Shown here: positions 18,941 to 28,575 of the stretch, in pieces
How positions within the stretch are numbered: the stretch's first letter is position 1
Layout: each line of letters begins with the position of its first letter
NCBI RefSeq assembly: GCF_000803265.1
Contig: NW_014575405.1
Coordinates: 62,001 to 126,000, forward strand
DNA length: 64,000 nt
Reading direction: 5' to 3'
Origin: Ordospora colligata OC4
Lineage: Eukaryota > Microsporidia > Ordosporidae
Position numbers and translations under genes: made by a program
The notes under the pieces: model-generated
What the model was told of the DNA's origin: nothing
What the model saw: the letters and a program-made list of their open reading frames with translations, nothing else
Database searches by the model: none

Positions 18941-19021
18941 CAATAGAACCATACACTTAATATTCATGATTAGTAGAGCAATAGAAACAACCTCAATAAA
19001 ACCATACACTTAATATTCATG
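18941..19021. repeat. imperfect 28-bp direct repeat, two copies
   Basis: Copies at 18941-18968 and 18994-19021 share CAATArAACCATACACTTAA and continue with TATTCATG; one base differs. They lie 53 bp apart in the gap after the MscS channel gene. No gene is seen in the 239-bp gap. Confidence 0.75.
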
Positions 19022-19151
19022 TTACTTGTTATTTAATTTAAAAACGTGTTGTTACTGCATCATTTTGCTTCTTCATAGCATTTACCAACTACCGCATCCA
19101 CTAACTACTTTCACATGCACTTTATAATTATGATGTGTGATACTCGAGCAG

Positions 19152-21122
19152 TTAGAGTCTATCTGAAAACGGAAGTCCAATATCTATCTTGCTGCGTATC
19201 ACTTTTCCAAGCCCTCCATGGGCATTCTCGTCTTGTTTCTCACAGTTTCCATGTGTACATGTTTCATCAGGTACAATATGTAGATGTATCCTGCCCTTAT
19301 TTACCAGGTCATCCAACATATTGTTCAACTTATCTTGATTATAATCAACCTCTTTTGGCATTATGCATGATCCGTCTTTGTTGTATCCATCTATACACTT
19401 GTGACCGTTATCTTTTCGTTTGATACGAGGATTTGTTGGCTCTTTGTCTGTTTGCGTATCCTTAGGCATTTCTGTTTGCTTGTTTGCCATATTATCTGTG
19501 GTTAGTATCATTGTTGGCCTAATAATGTTGTTATTCTTATCTCCATTCGTATTTATTTCATTTGCACCAATTTGTCTTTTATCTGCATCTCTCCATCCTT
19601 CATCGTTTATATCTCGTTCGTATGTTCTTTGCTCTGGCGGACTTGCTCGTTTGCTTGGGTGCGCTATTTCTGCTTCGTTTAGATATTGAGGTAAGTACAC
19701 TGTTGTAGTTGATGCAGGCTCTGATCTCGTTGCTGTAACAGTTAGTGTGCGCTCGATTGGCGAATCTGCACTCCATAGGCCTTTGTGTATGCTAGGCTCT
19801 TCATCAGGTGAACTCTTGCGTCCATGCATAGGCATTGGCTCCTTTTCATCTCGGGTGTCCTGATAGTACTGATTATGCGCAGAAACTGGACGGTGTTGTG
19901 AACCTTGCTTTATATCTGACAAATTGTTATTTTCATCTGCCTTCTTGATAAGCTGAACCAAAGATTGTATTGCTGGTGCCATAGTTGAACTTTCTGGATT
20001 CTTGAATAGAAGCGTAACAACAGATCCAGTAGACGTGTGTAGTCGAATTGTTTTTGGTCTGCTTCTATCTTCACCTGTACTTGGACTATTATCGACATAT
20101 CTGTCATTCCTATTGTTTAGCTTGTGCACATTCGATGTATCAGGATCATTTGTATCATCTTCATGAATGCGATTTTCGTTACCTTTTGGTATGCTTTTTG
20201 TCTTCAATTGCTTTTCATCACTGATCTCAGGAATCAAATAATCTCCAAAGCTCAGCTGTTTATGCTCTGCCAGTCTTTTTATATCTCTTGCAGTTTTTTT
20301 ATTTGCTGCTGCTTCAGACATCAATCTGCTGTACTGTAATACATTCCGTCCAATCAGCATTCCATTCTTATTATTCTCATTATTATATGCTTTCCTATTC
20401 AATCTTCCATCCTCCACTTTATCTTTCATTCTTACTTGTTCTCTATCCATATCTTGCATTAAAATACGTTCTGTGTCAAATCGATACTCTTCAGAATTCA
20501 CAGGTTTGATAACCATTACGTATCCTTGATCACCAATCTGTATGCTCTCTGATTGCTTACTATCACCCGCTTGTGTATATCTTATACTGCCTATCCCTTC
20601 ATCATTACCAATGTGCTTGCTTTGGTCCTCTTCATCAGGTCTATCCGTATCTGTTGCTTCGCTTCTGATTCGCATCCTTGCAATCTCCACATTGCTGACA
20701 TCCTTGCCAAACACATGCACCCAGTACCTATTTCCATCCTTTCCAACACACGTGGCAATTCCTGAGTATACATAATCTCCAAGAATATTGTTCCTGTGTT
20801 CTTCAGAACCCATCCATAGCTTTGCTACCTCTGTATAGTCATCGTCCTCTTGCTTTGCAATGTTTTCACCAACATTCAGTCCAACAAACCTGAACCTCTT
20901 CAGTCTGTCAGCAAGTGTATTTCCATCCCCATTAGGTCCTTCGTGCGTCAAAATCCCTCTTGTGCACATGTGTGTTGCCTGCATCTTCGCTGCATCATGC
21001 AATGAAGGCAGCTCATGTAACTCTTCCATCTTATGTCTCATCCGGAACTTGTTGACATATCCAAGCATGTCCTTCTCAAGCACAGCCGCTACACTTCCAA
21101 AAAAAAGCCATCTCACTATCAT
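19152..21122 (-). CDS. secreted CAP-domain protein with long charged tail
   Basis: 656 residues. A short signal peptide is likely (MIVRWLFFGSVAAVL). A CAP/SCP domain follows at about 18-140: LGYVNKFRMRHK, THEGPNGDGNTLADRL, GLNVGENIAKQ, LWMGSEEHRNNILGDY and YWVHVFG. The CAP-cavity residues are His60, Glu86 and His109. The SEEHRNNIL form resembles the bacterial YkwD and fungal-like branch more than animal PR-1/CRISP proteins. About 500 residues of hydrophilic, Asn/Asp/Lys/Arg-rich tail follow, with no membrane anchor. It is probably secreted and perhaps exposed to the host. ATG 21122 is the first ATG in frame; GGGG lies 21-24 nt upstream of it. Confidence 0.82.
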   Translation of the reverse strand: MIVRWLFFGSVAAVLEKDMLGYVNKFRMRHKMEELHELPSLHDAAKMQATHMCTRGILTHEGPNGDGNTLADRLKRFRFVGLNVGENIAKQEDDDYTEVAKLWMGSEEHRNNILGDYVYSGIATCVGKDGNRYWVHVFGKDVSNVEIARMRIRSEATDTDRPDEEDQSKHIGNDEGIGSIRYTQAGDSKQSESIQIGDQGYVMVIKPVNSEEYRFDTERILMQDMDREQVRMKDKVEDGRLNRKAYNNENNKNGMLIGRNVLQYSRLMSEAAANKKTARDIKRLAEHKQLSFGDYLIPEISDEKQLKTKSIPKGNENRIHEDDTNDPDTSNVHKLNNRNDRYVDNSPSTGEDRSRPKTIRLHTSTGSVVTLLFKNPESSTMAPAIQSLVQLIKKADENNNLSDIKQGSQHRPVSAHNQYYQDTRDEKEPMPMHGRKSSPDEEPSIHKGLWSADSPIERTLTVTATRSEPASTTTVYLPQYLNEAEIAHPSKRASPPEQRTYERDINDEGWRDADKRQIGANEINTNGDKNNNIIRPTMILTTDNMANKQTEMPKDTQTDKEPTNPRIKRKDNGHKCIDGYNKDGSCIMPKEVDYNQDKLNNMLDDLVNKGRIHLHIVPDETCTHGNCEKQDENAHGGLGKVIRSKIDIGLPFSDRL

Positions 21123-21344
21123 CCTCCAGATTCCTAAACCTTCCCCGTTTATAACAAAACTAAAACATCTCAAAACACACTTAAAACAAAAACTCGCATC
21201 AAATGTACCCGATTATGAACCTTCAAGCCAACAGGTTAAAGGGAGCAAATCGGCACTTTGGAATCTTGCAATTACTCACAAGATACAGGGGCTTCTCATT
21301 CACGTCTTTTTGTACTTAACAATAAATAATAATACAATATTTAT

Positions 21345-23069
21345 TCAGGCCCGATTCTTCATTCCAGTATATATCCATTCATAAATACTTCTAAAGAACT
21401 TCTTATCATTACTCAATGGTGTTATAGTCAGATAATACTCGTTCAGTAAAACATTAAAATACATCGAAACCTTGAAGTAACATTCCAGACTGTCTTGCCT
21501 TACAGAGCAGAGATAGCTTTTCTCAGTAGCTTCATATGCAATTCCATTTATGTTGAATATGTCAAGCAGGATCTTCTTGATTGCGTTCTGGCTGCCTATG
21601 TGCTTAACTCGTATTCCCTTAAAAAATCCCTTGAGATACGTTTGCCGGATCCTTGGATATCCTATTTCTCTGCATCTACTGCTATGGCTATTGCACAACG
21701 ACTCCTGGTTTATTGGTGCCAGTAAGTGTTTGGTCTTTCCATGTCCAGAATACATTTCATTATCACTAGAAAGCGCAAATCTTACAAACTCATGTATGTC
21801 TTCCAGTTGATTACCGTTCTTCCATTCACCTTCACCCTCATCGTCTAGATTCTCTTCTGTGCCTCTAAAGCTCTCACAGGCAAGATAATACAGTGAAATC
21901 ACCGGCCTTCTCGACCAATATGTTTGCTCCAGTGTTCTTACGTCCTCTTGGCATATCTTGTGGAATCTTCGCACTTCTCTCTCCATGTTTGGAAACTGGA
22001 AGCGCATCGCTCTCGATACCTTCCTGATACAAAGTTCGTTGATCTTCATCACAGGACATCTTCTTGACACATGGCTGTTTATCTTGCACTTCTTTCCATC
22101 ATTCACCCACTTGCTTGAAATTATCTGATCAAGGCACAATCTAGACGAGGGCTGTGCAAGAATCATCCCACGAATCAGCTCAGATGCATCCTTAGATATC
22201 GTCTTGCAAAAGGAAAAATCCGCTTGCTTGATCTTCTCTTGTAATCCCTGTACATTCTCATCGTCAAATGGCACACATCCACACAAAAGAACATACAAGA
22301 CCACGCCCAGACTCCACACATCAATCTCAGGTCCACAATATCTCTGTCCAAATAGAAGCTCAGGCGCTGCAAAGTACAGGCTCCCACAGAATGTATTCAA
22401 CAGCATCTTGTTGTCGTAGAAGTTAGAAAGCCCAAAGTCAATTAGCTTGACATTATTGTCCTCATCAATTAGTACATTCTCTATCTTCAGGTCTCTGTGC
22501 ACCATCGAGTTTCTGTGAATGTATTCAATGGCTGAGAGAAGCTGTCGGAAATACTTCTGTGCATCCTGTTCGCTCAATGGACCTTCGTTCAGCACAATGT
22601 CGTATAGTTGACGACCATTCACATACTCAAATATCAAGAAATAATGTGTTGGACTATATAGGAAGTTTTTTAGCTTCACAATGTGTGGATGGTTCAGAAC
22701 AGATGAAATGACAACCTCTCGGAATATCCTTTGATCGCATCTTATTTCAGTCTCACTGTCGTTTCCATCAACAATCCTTCTTGGCACAATTTTTATTGCA
22801 ACCTTTTCGCCGTTGCGGATGTCGCATCCAAGCACCACCTTGCTGCTACTTCCTGTACCAAGCTGCTTAACGAACCTGTAGTTTCCTATCCATCTGTTTT
22901 CGATGTAGTCGAAGTCTCCTATCATCCCCTTCATTTCCTGTTCAACAGATGGGCTGCTTGGTGCATTTGCATCAATAGAGCTGTTTATTTTGTCATCTGC
23001 TTTAATTTCATCCGAGCTGATGTAACTCCACTGCGACTCTTCTTCTCCATCCATGCCTACTGCATGCAT
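21345..23069 (-). CDS. KIN1: KIN1/MARK-type serine/threonine kinase
   Basis: 574 residues. The kinase domain spans about 60-320: glycine loop GTGSSSKVVLG, catalytic Lys in VAIKIV, catalytic loop VHRDLKIENVLI, IDFGLSN, then NTFCGSLYFAAPELL and the APE region. These blocks fit the fungal Kin1/Kin2 branch of the Par-1/MARK family, which acts in polarity and secretion. A KA1-like membrane-binding domain is likely at the C-terminus (ECYFKVSMYFNVLLNEYYLTI and after). A nearby ATG at 23054 is an alternative start. The 308 bp upstream hold no gene. Confidence 0.85.
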   Translation of the reverse strand: MHAVGMDGEEESQWSYISSDEIKADDKINSSIDANAPSSPSVEQEMKGMIGDFDYIENRWIGNYRFVKQLGTGSSSKVVLGCDIRNGEKVAIKIVPRRIVDGNDSETEIRCDQRIFREVVISSVLNHPHIVKLKNFLYSPTHYFLIFEYVNGRQLYDIVLNEGPLSEQDAQKYFRQLLSAIEYIHRNSMVHRDLKIENVLIDEDNNVKLIDFGLSNFYDNKMLLNTFCGSLYFAAPELLFGQRYCGPEIDVWSLGVVLYVLLCGCVPFDDENVQGLQEKIKQADFSFCKTISKDASELIRGMILAQPSSRLCLDQIISSKWVNDGKKCKINSHVSRRCPVMKINELCIRKVSRAMRFQFPNMEREVRRFHKICQEDVRTLEQTYWSRRPVISLYYLACESFRGTEENLDDEGEGEWKNGNQLEDIHEFVRFALSSDNEMYSGHGKTKHLLAPINQESLCNSHSSRCREIGYPRIRQTYLKGFFKGIRVKHIGSQNAIKKILLDIFNINGIAYEATEKSYLCSVRQDSLECYFKVSMYFNVLLNEYYLTITPLSNDKKFFRSIYEWIYTGMKNRA

Positions 23070-23377
23070 GCACTATTTATGAATAGTTAGAGCACAATTG
23101 GATGCTTGTGCTTGGCTGTCAAATCAGAATCCACGCTTCGCTCTATCTATGTCGTTCTTTATGCTAATTAATCCAATCATGCAGCAATATACTCACTAAT
23201 CAACTCAAACTAATCAACTGCACAGTTTAATCAAATGGTTTATTAACTCAAACAGTTAATCAATTAACTAGCACATTCATATTTACTCAGCAAACCTCTT
23301 GTTTAGCATACCATAACTCACAGGTACATGTATTCATACAATAAAGTGCTTGCACTATACTCAATGAGCTAGTTACA
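23070..23377. other. gene-free gap, 308 bp
   Basis: No ORF, tRNA or ncRNA is visible. The stretch is AT-rich and carries several short AATCAACT or TTAATCAA words between about 23195 and 23270, which look like degenerate tandem copies. It separates the KIN1-like start from the stop of the next gene. Confidence 0.4.
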
Positions 23378-24754
23378 TTATTCCATGCCATCCATTGTGG
23401 CTGTTTGCTCTGAATCTTTCTTCTCTTTATTCTTTGTACCTATTGCCATGCATTCATCTATAGTTATGCTTTTCACCTTATTCCTTGTTGCCTTGTCAGC
23501 AAGAAACTTGTCAAATGATGACTCCATATTCAGCTTCTCAGTCGCATGCTCTTTCTTGTCATCTTCCTCACATCCTATCTGTGAGTCAACAAACGGTGTT
23601 CTGACATGATCTATTTCCGCTTGGAATAGGTCATGACCAATCCCAATATCAGGTACCTCCATCTGAGGCTCAATAAGAAAGTTATATTCAAACCAATTGC
23701 CTCCAGGTCCACTCATATATGACTCCTCAGATGACTCTTGTTCAAATCGTTCTTTTGAATTCCACTGACTCTTTGCAGAAGTACGTGCCTTGTTGCTGTC
23801 AATAACACAATTTCTGTACTTCTGCGTCACTATATCCTTTGCACATTTGCACTTCGTATAGTCCGCATGTATCTTCTTGAACAGCTGTTGATGTGTTGGA
23901 TGTGCTCCACCAACCGGTTGTTGCACTTGGAAATTAGTTCTGACTGAGCGTGCTCCATTGCATTTCGAAAACTCATCAAGGTATTTCTTGAATATTTCAA
24001 TCATTCTTGATTTGCTTTGTACATGCTTAAATTCTTGAACCACATTGTTTTTTTTCATGGTAAACACTAATGCAGGCTCATCATCAACAACAATCGGTCT
24101 CATTACGTTTTCATATAACACTCCATCATTCTCATTGCTCTTGCTGCATACATCATACATATAGTCGCTTATATCATTCATTCTTTTCATACTGTGTCTC
24201 AGAAGCTCGTGCTTTACTTTCTCCATAAATTCATTAATCTTATAGTTATGATTGCTGGAATCCATGTTAGCAGCAACAACACATCTATCTACAGAATAGT
24301 TCTGTATCTCTTCTTCAATGAATTTCCGCACAACATTTCCTTTCTTCCGCCGCCTTTCAAGCCTCTTGGCTACTTCCATCATTTTTTGCTCCCGATACCC
24401 AATCTCCCAATCATGCGTAAAAACAACCTTCTTCGATTGCCTTAGAACATCTTTTAGCATCACCTCTCGTGCTTCAGTTACATAATCAACAAACATCCTC
24501 ATCTTTTCATACTCACTCACAGCTTTTACACCATTAGATTGCATTGGAATCTGCACACATCGTTTCTTATTGTGAAAGTACCTCACATCTTTCTCAAACT
24601 CATGGAGAATATATGATGTCTTCTCAGTGTACCTCTCAGACTGAATCTCACATGCAATAAGCTTCATATCATGTGTCAGCTTGTCTATCTGTTGCTGTTT
24701 CTTCTGTTTTTCTACAATACTGTTCTGTACCTCTTGTTCTACGTTTCCCTCCAT
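23378..24754 (-). CDS. hypothetical protein, 458 aa, partly coiled coil
   Basis: I do not recognise it. The N-terminal 40 residues (QKKQQQIDKLTHDMKL region) are probably coiled coil. A strongly basic helix follows near 120-145 (AKRLERRRKKGNVVRKFIEEE). The C-terminal half is hydrophilic and acidic, ending in KDSEQTATMDGME. There is no membrane segment or signal peptide. A nuclear or RNA-associated scaffold would fit the composition, but this is only inference. ATG 24754 has TCCCT shortly downstream instead of a box upstream. It is divergent from the gene at 24963, with 208 bp between starts. Confidence 0.7.
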   Translation of the reverse strand: MEGNVEQEVQNSIVEKQKKQQQIDKLTHDMKLIACEIQSERYTEKTSYILHEFEKDVRYFHNKKRCVQIPMQSNGVKAVSEYEKMRMFVDYVTEAREVMLKDVLRQSKKVVFTHDWEIGYREQKMMEVAKRLERRRKKGNVVRKFIEEEIQNYSVDRCVVAANMDSSNHNYKINEFMEKVKHELLRHSMKRMNDISDYMYDVCSKSNENDGVLYENVMRPIVVDDEPALVFTMKKNNVVQEFKHVQSKSRMIEIFKKYLDEFSKCNGARSVRTNFQVQQPVGGAHPTHQQLFKKIHADYTKCKCAKDIVTQKYRNCVIDSNKARTSAKSQWNSKERFEQESSEESYMSGPGGNWFEYNFLIEPQMEVPDIGIGHDLFQAEIDHVRTPFVDSQIGCEEDDKKEHATEKLNMESSFDKFLADKATRNKVKSITIDECMAIGTKNKEKKDSEQTATMDGME

Positions 24755-24962
24755 ACTGCATTTGTCTTCTGTTTATTTATTTTTGTCCGTATACATGTAT
24801 TGTATATGAATGTGTGCAAGCACTGCTGAACAATCAACTTAACAACCATTGACGATATAAGCAAAATAAACTGAAATATCATTCATAATAGACAGTTGTA
24901 TGCTCAGTTCATAAAACAGCATCACAAGCAAATCATGCAATAGCAAATGATCCCCACAGTTC

Positions 24963-26399
24963 ATGCAGTTGAGTTTCTTGAAAAAACTGGTTACGTTTAG
25001 ACAAGATTCATATGCAGAGTTTGTTGATGCATTTGCAAGCAGCACCATCAATAGTGCAATAGAGATTGCAAAGAAGATGGAGAGCACAGAGCCGTTATTT
25101 TTGGTTGCATGCCGTCTTCTTGATGTGATAAGCAATCCAGGCGATCTATTGAAGAAGAATCTGTTTATTGCATCCATCAGACGCACAGGAGTAAAGACAT
25201 GCACTATATGGATGCTATACAAGAAAGGTATCCTAATAAAAGAGCTGTTTAAGTATCTCGATACAAAAAGCACGAGGGATTACATATACTACCTTAGCCT
25301 GAAGGAAGTATTTCTGCATGGGCATTATATGCTGATGGAAAAGGGAAACATGCATGAATGCATAGAGTATTTGCTGGATAATCTGGATGACTGGGATTTG
25401 TATAAATATGCACTGGACAACGGTATAAAGCTTAAATCCAGGAGCAGCATAAATCACGAATATTACCTTTTGCACATGCTTGGAGAAGAAGACAGAGCAA
25501 GCAGATTGATTGAATCAAGAACATGCATTGAGGAGATATCAAGAATCGCACAGCTTGGAAGCTTAAAATCGCATCCTGACGCAGTTATTAATTGTATTAT
25601 TGAACTTGAGAGTGTTGGATTTAGCAGTGAATTGTTAAGAAGAGCATACGGCGTTTACATGAATGAAAAGTCATTTTTGAGTGTGAAGATGATAGTTGCT
25701 TGTCTTGTGGCATTTAAGAAGGCTGAGATGCTTGTTCTTGCACTTTACATCTCGTTCAAGCACAGAGATGAGTTTGAGCAGAACTACGAGATTCATGTGA
25801 TTTATATGTTTCTATGCAGATACTTTTGCTTTTACACATGTGTTATTGATACCATGAAGCTGTTAAATATCAAGAATGTTCAGATTGTGAGTATGTCATT
25901 TATATGGTCTGACATATTGTTCACGAGACAGATTGAAACTCAGAACATCACCAGCTATGAAGCAGTGGAGATGAATAAGAGAATATGCGAAGTTAATGAA
26001 GCGATTGAATGCAGTGTGGATGAACTTGGTAAAGGATTAAGGTATTTGATTACATCAGGAAATCTTCCGCATGCGATTGATGCAACAGAGTATAGGAGAT
26101 CTCTTATAAACTGTGCAACAGTGCGTGAGATGCGTGAACGGAAGATCGCTGCTTCTGAAGCAAGTAATGCATTCTGCGGTATGCTTGGAAAGTCAGCAAG
26201 ATATTTGTTTGAAAAGATGACGACAGAAAAGATTCCGACGAGTGCAAGCATGTTTTTGACTGACAAAGATGTGTATACTCCCGAGTGCTTGGAAAGCTTG
26301 TTTGAAAACGAATTGTGTAGAATTGATGACGAAGCGTTCTGTATGCTTTTCAAGTCTTGCATGGCAAGGAGTCTTGCAGATAGTAGATTAGAGAAATAA
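24963..26399 (+). CDS. TPR-like protein, NatB auxiliary subunit candidate
   Basis: 478 residues, helical throughout and without membrane segments. The segment MFLCRYFCFYTCVIDTMKLL, followed by NIKNVQIVSMSFIWSDIL (near 285-320), resembles the NAA25/Mdm20 block in which a TPR-like helix is followed by a K.IQ.D.LSH stretch. NAA25 anchors the NatB N-terminal acetyltransferase on the ribosome. The match is limited to this block, so the call is tentative; yeast Mdm20 is 796 residues. Start 24963 is well supported by GATCCCCACAGTTC. The stop codon overlaps AATAAA (26395-26400). Confidence 0.6.
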   Translation: MQLSFLKKLVTFRQDSYAEFVDAFASSTINSAIEIAKKMESTEPLFLVACRLLDVISNPGDLLKKNLFIASIRRTGVKTCTIWMLYKKGILIKELFKYLDTKSTRDYIYYLSLKEVFLHGHYMLMEKGNMHECIEYLLDNLDDWDLYKYALDNGIKLKSRSSINHEYYLLHMLGEEDRASRLIESRTCIEEISRIAQLGSLKSHPDAVINCIIELESVGFSSELLRRAYGVYMNEKSFLSVKMIVACLVAFKKAEMLVLALYISFKHRDEFEQNYEIHVIYMFLCRYFCFYTCVIDTMKLLNIKNVQIVSMSFIWSDILFTRQIETQNITSYEAVEMNKRICEVNEAIECSVDELGKGLRYLITSGNLPHAIDATEYRRSLINCATVREMRERKIAASEASNAFCGMLGKSARYLFEKMTTEKIPTSASMFLTDKDVYTPECLESLFENELCRIDDEAFCMLFKSCMARSLADSRLEK

Positions 26400-26516
26400 A
26401 GCTTGTGGAAGTATGAGTTGTTTAAAGAGAGTGGAGAACGATTGTTATGCAAGGAGGTTATATGAAGTTTATTTTGGCAGCCTGTTAATGCTTGAGGGTA
26501 TTAGAAGGGAAATGAA

Positions 26517-26531
26517 AAATTTGCCCTGAAA
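26517..26531 (+). promoter_or_regulatory. AAATTT-GCCC start-site motif of uL30
   Basis: AAATTT at 26517-26522 runs directly into GCCC (CCC at 26524-26526), five bases before ATG 26532. This is the canonical combined box reported for translation genes in Encephalitozoon relatives. Confidence 0.75.
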
Positions 26532-27251
26532 ATGGAGCAAGTGATGACAGAGGCGCCTAGATCGTCAGTGAAGAAGCAGGAGTATATGAGTAGGATGGAC
26601 GAGATTAAGAAGATACAGGAGAAAGAGATGGAGCAGAGGAAGATGGTAAACATGAAGTATTCGGAGGAGACATCCAGGAAGTTGTTGAGCAGGTACTATC
26701 AGCAGGAGGCAGAGATTTTGGACAAGAAGGCAGAGATGATGAATGGGTTTTATGTGCCTAAAGATTCTGAGTTTTTTGTAGCAGTGCTAATTAGGTCTAA
26801 GTGCAAGATTGCACCAAAACCACGCAAGGTGCTAGATTTATTCCGATTGACCAAGCTAAACACTTGTGTGATAGTGAGGAATAACGAGTCAAACAAGAAG
26901 ATGCTCAACATTGTGAAGGAGTATGTTGCGTATGGAACTATTGATATGGAGTTGCTAAGGAAGTTGGTTTATACCCGAGGGACTGGAAGGAATGGAAAGC
27001 TGCGTATGAAGCTGACAAATGAGGTAATTGAGGATATGTTTGATGGAAGGATACGATGTATTGAGGAGATAATCCACTGCATATACAACGGAACTGAAAT
27101 GTTTAAGGAGGTGAACAACTTCTTGTATCCTTTCCACCTGAATCCGCCTGTTGGAGGATTTAGGCAAAAGAAGACCAGGAATTTTAATGAGGGAGGATGC
27201 CTTGGAAATCATCATGATCTGCTGCATAAGCTTCTTGAGAGGATGATCTAA
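26532..27251 (+). CDS. RPL7: 60S ribosomal protein L7 (uL30)
   Basis: Large-subunit protein, 239 residues. After a basic N-terminal helix, the conserved uL30 core runs from about 78: FFVAVLIRSKCKIAPKPRKV, LDLFRLTKLNTCVIVRNN, VKEYVAYGTIDMELLRKLVY and the GRIRCIEEIIHCIYNG block. The C-terminus PFHLNPPVGGF fits the L7 eukaryotic form. Start 26532 carries the strongest start-site box in this window (AAATTTGCCC). The stop codon is embedded in TAATAAA (27249-27255). No intron is seen. Confidence 0.95.
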   Translation: MEQVMTEAPRSSVKKQEYMSRMDEIKKIQEKEMEQRKMVNMKYSEETSRKLLSRYYQQEAEILDKKAEMMNGFYVPKDSEFFVAVLIRSKCKIAPKPRKVLDLFRLTKLNTCVIVRNNESNKKMLNIVKEYVAYGTIDMELLRKLVYTRGTGRNGKLRMKLTNEVIEDMFDGRIRCIEEIIHCIYNGTEMFKEVNNFLYPFHLNPPVGGFRQKKTRNFNEGGCLGNHHDLLHKLLERMI

Positions 27252-27382
27252 TAAAACCGAGTTGGCTTAAGTTGTTTTTGTTGTTTTAATGCTTAGCACA
27301 AGTGCTTGTTCAGAAAGGAATGTCGTTGGACGTGAATTGAGTGATATATTATTGATGAAAATAATTAACTGCCCAATTCGGG

Positions 27383-28039
27383 ATGGGTATGAATGAGCTG
27401 AGCAGACTGAAGAAGCTGTATCAGATAGAGGAGAGCAGGTTTGCAGAAAGACTGAAAAGACACGAGGACTTTGGACACATGATGGACTCTTATCAGTTTT
27501 GCCTTGAAGGGATACTGCTGAAGAGGGAGGAGATGTTTTACAAGTACGATGTGTGTGGCACAGGAATTCTGGACTACAGCACGGATAATGTATTGGGATT
27601 CGATCATGAATTCATAAACAAGAATGCTAGCGAGGTCAGCTGGGGAGGAGAGAGTGGAGAGAAGCTGTGCAATCAGAATGAGAATTGCGAAAGCAAAGGC
27701 AAGGTATTGCATAATGATAATAGCAAGCAGATTGTAATAAAAGAGGAAAAGGGAGATGGAAGAACCAAAATAGTTGCAGAAGAAGGCGAGAGCAAGCCAA
27801 GGATGTCTAAAGATAAGCGGACGAAGGGAGTCAGAATATATGCATGTGACATTGATGGATGCAGCAAGAAGTACACATCATCGTTTGGATTGAAGTATCA
27901 TATGAAGGAAGGCCATTCGGAAGAGAAGATGAACATAATCAAACCGTTTGGCTGTCCATTCAGTGGATGTGATAAGAAATACAAAAACAATAATGGCCTT
28001 AAGTATCATATAAAGCATTATCATGATGAGACGTCATGA
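27383..28039 (+). CDS. C2H2 zinc-finger protein, SFP1-like
   Basis: 218 residues. The C-terminus has two C2H2 fingers of the Sfp1/JAZF type: YACDIDGCSKKYTSSFGLKYH (about 157-180) and FGCPFSGCDKKYKNNNGLKYH, where C....CDKKYKN.NGLKYH is the family mark. The first 60 residues are helical; the middle is charged and probably unstructured. In yeast Sfp1 controls ribosomal protein genes, and this gene lies right after RPL7, though that is likely chance. The start is preceded by TGCCCAATTCGGG. Confidence 0.75.
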   Translation: MGMNELSRLKKLYQIEESRFAERLKRHEDFGHMMDSYQFCLEGILLKREEMFYKYDVCGTGILDYSTDNVLGFDHEFINKNASEVSWGGESGEKLCNQNENCESKGKVLHNDNSKQIVIKEEKGDGRTKIVAEEGESKPRMSKDKRTKGVRIYACDIDGCSKKYTSSFGLKYHMKEGHSEEKMNIIKPFGCPFSGCDKKYKNNNGLKYHIKHYHDETS

Positions 28040-28575
28040 GTTGAATTGATATGAGATGCCTTGAGTTGAATTGATATGAGATAACATGATATGAACGGAT
28101 ATCCATTTAATAAAGAAGTTATGGTTAGAATGTTAATGTGATATAAGATTTAAATGTAATAATGGATTGCCGAATGATTCCAATACTATTATATTTATAT
28201 TTTATGTTTGCATACTTCGTATATTTTATTCGCGTATTTGCATGTTTATGCTTACGTTTTATTCTCACTTTTGCATATCTATACTATTGTATACCTTATT
28301 CATTCATTTATTTATTTACTTACTTACTTTATGTTCATGCTTTGTATACTTTGTTCATATGTTTGCATACTTATACTATTGCATGTTATTATTTTGTATA
28401 CTTTATTCACTTACTCACTTATGATTTATTTGCTTATGTAAAATCCCTCAAACTCTTCTAACAATGTCTAAACATACATTTATATCAATAACAAACTACA
28501 CATACAAATCTACTCTACTATGCATAACCATCACAATTAAATCCGTTATATGACAAGCTTATGATTGCAACCTTT
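28040..28575. repeat. gene-free 536-bp gap with duplicated 25-mer and degenerate pyrimidine-rich repeats
   Basis: The left end (about 28037-28086) holds two copies of TGAGTTGAATTGATATGAGA, 25 bp apart. Between 28195 and 28440 a T-rich stretch repeats words such as TTTGCATACTT, TATACTATTG and TTTATTTACTTAC with irregular spacing. Three frames stay open through it only because stop codons are rare in such sequence; I see no gene. It lies between the SFP1-like gene and the 3' end of the E1 gene. Confidence 0.65.

Noticed and set aside
21174..21344. Possible structured RNA between the CAP and KIN1-like genes
   Set aside because: I looked for tRNA arms, TTCGA loops and snRNA signatures and found none convincing.
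28162..28461. 99-residue plus-strand frame rich in Tyr, Phe and Leu
   Set aside because: It lies in T-rich repeat sequence where all frames stay open; composition alone explains it and no start box is present.
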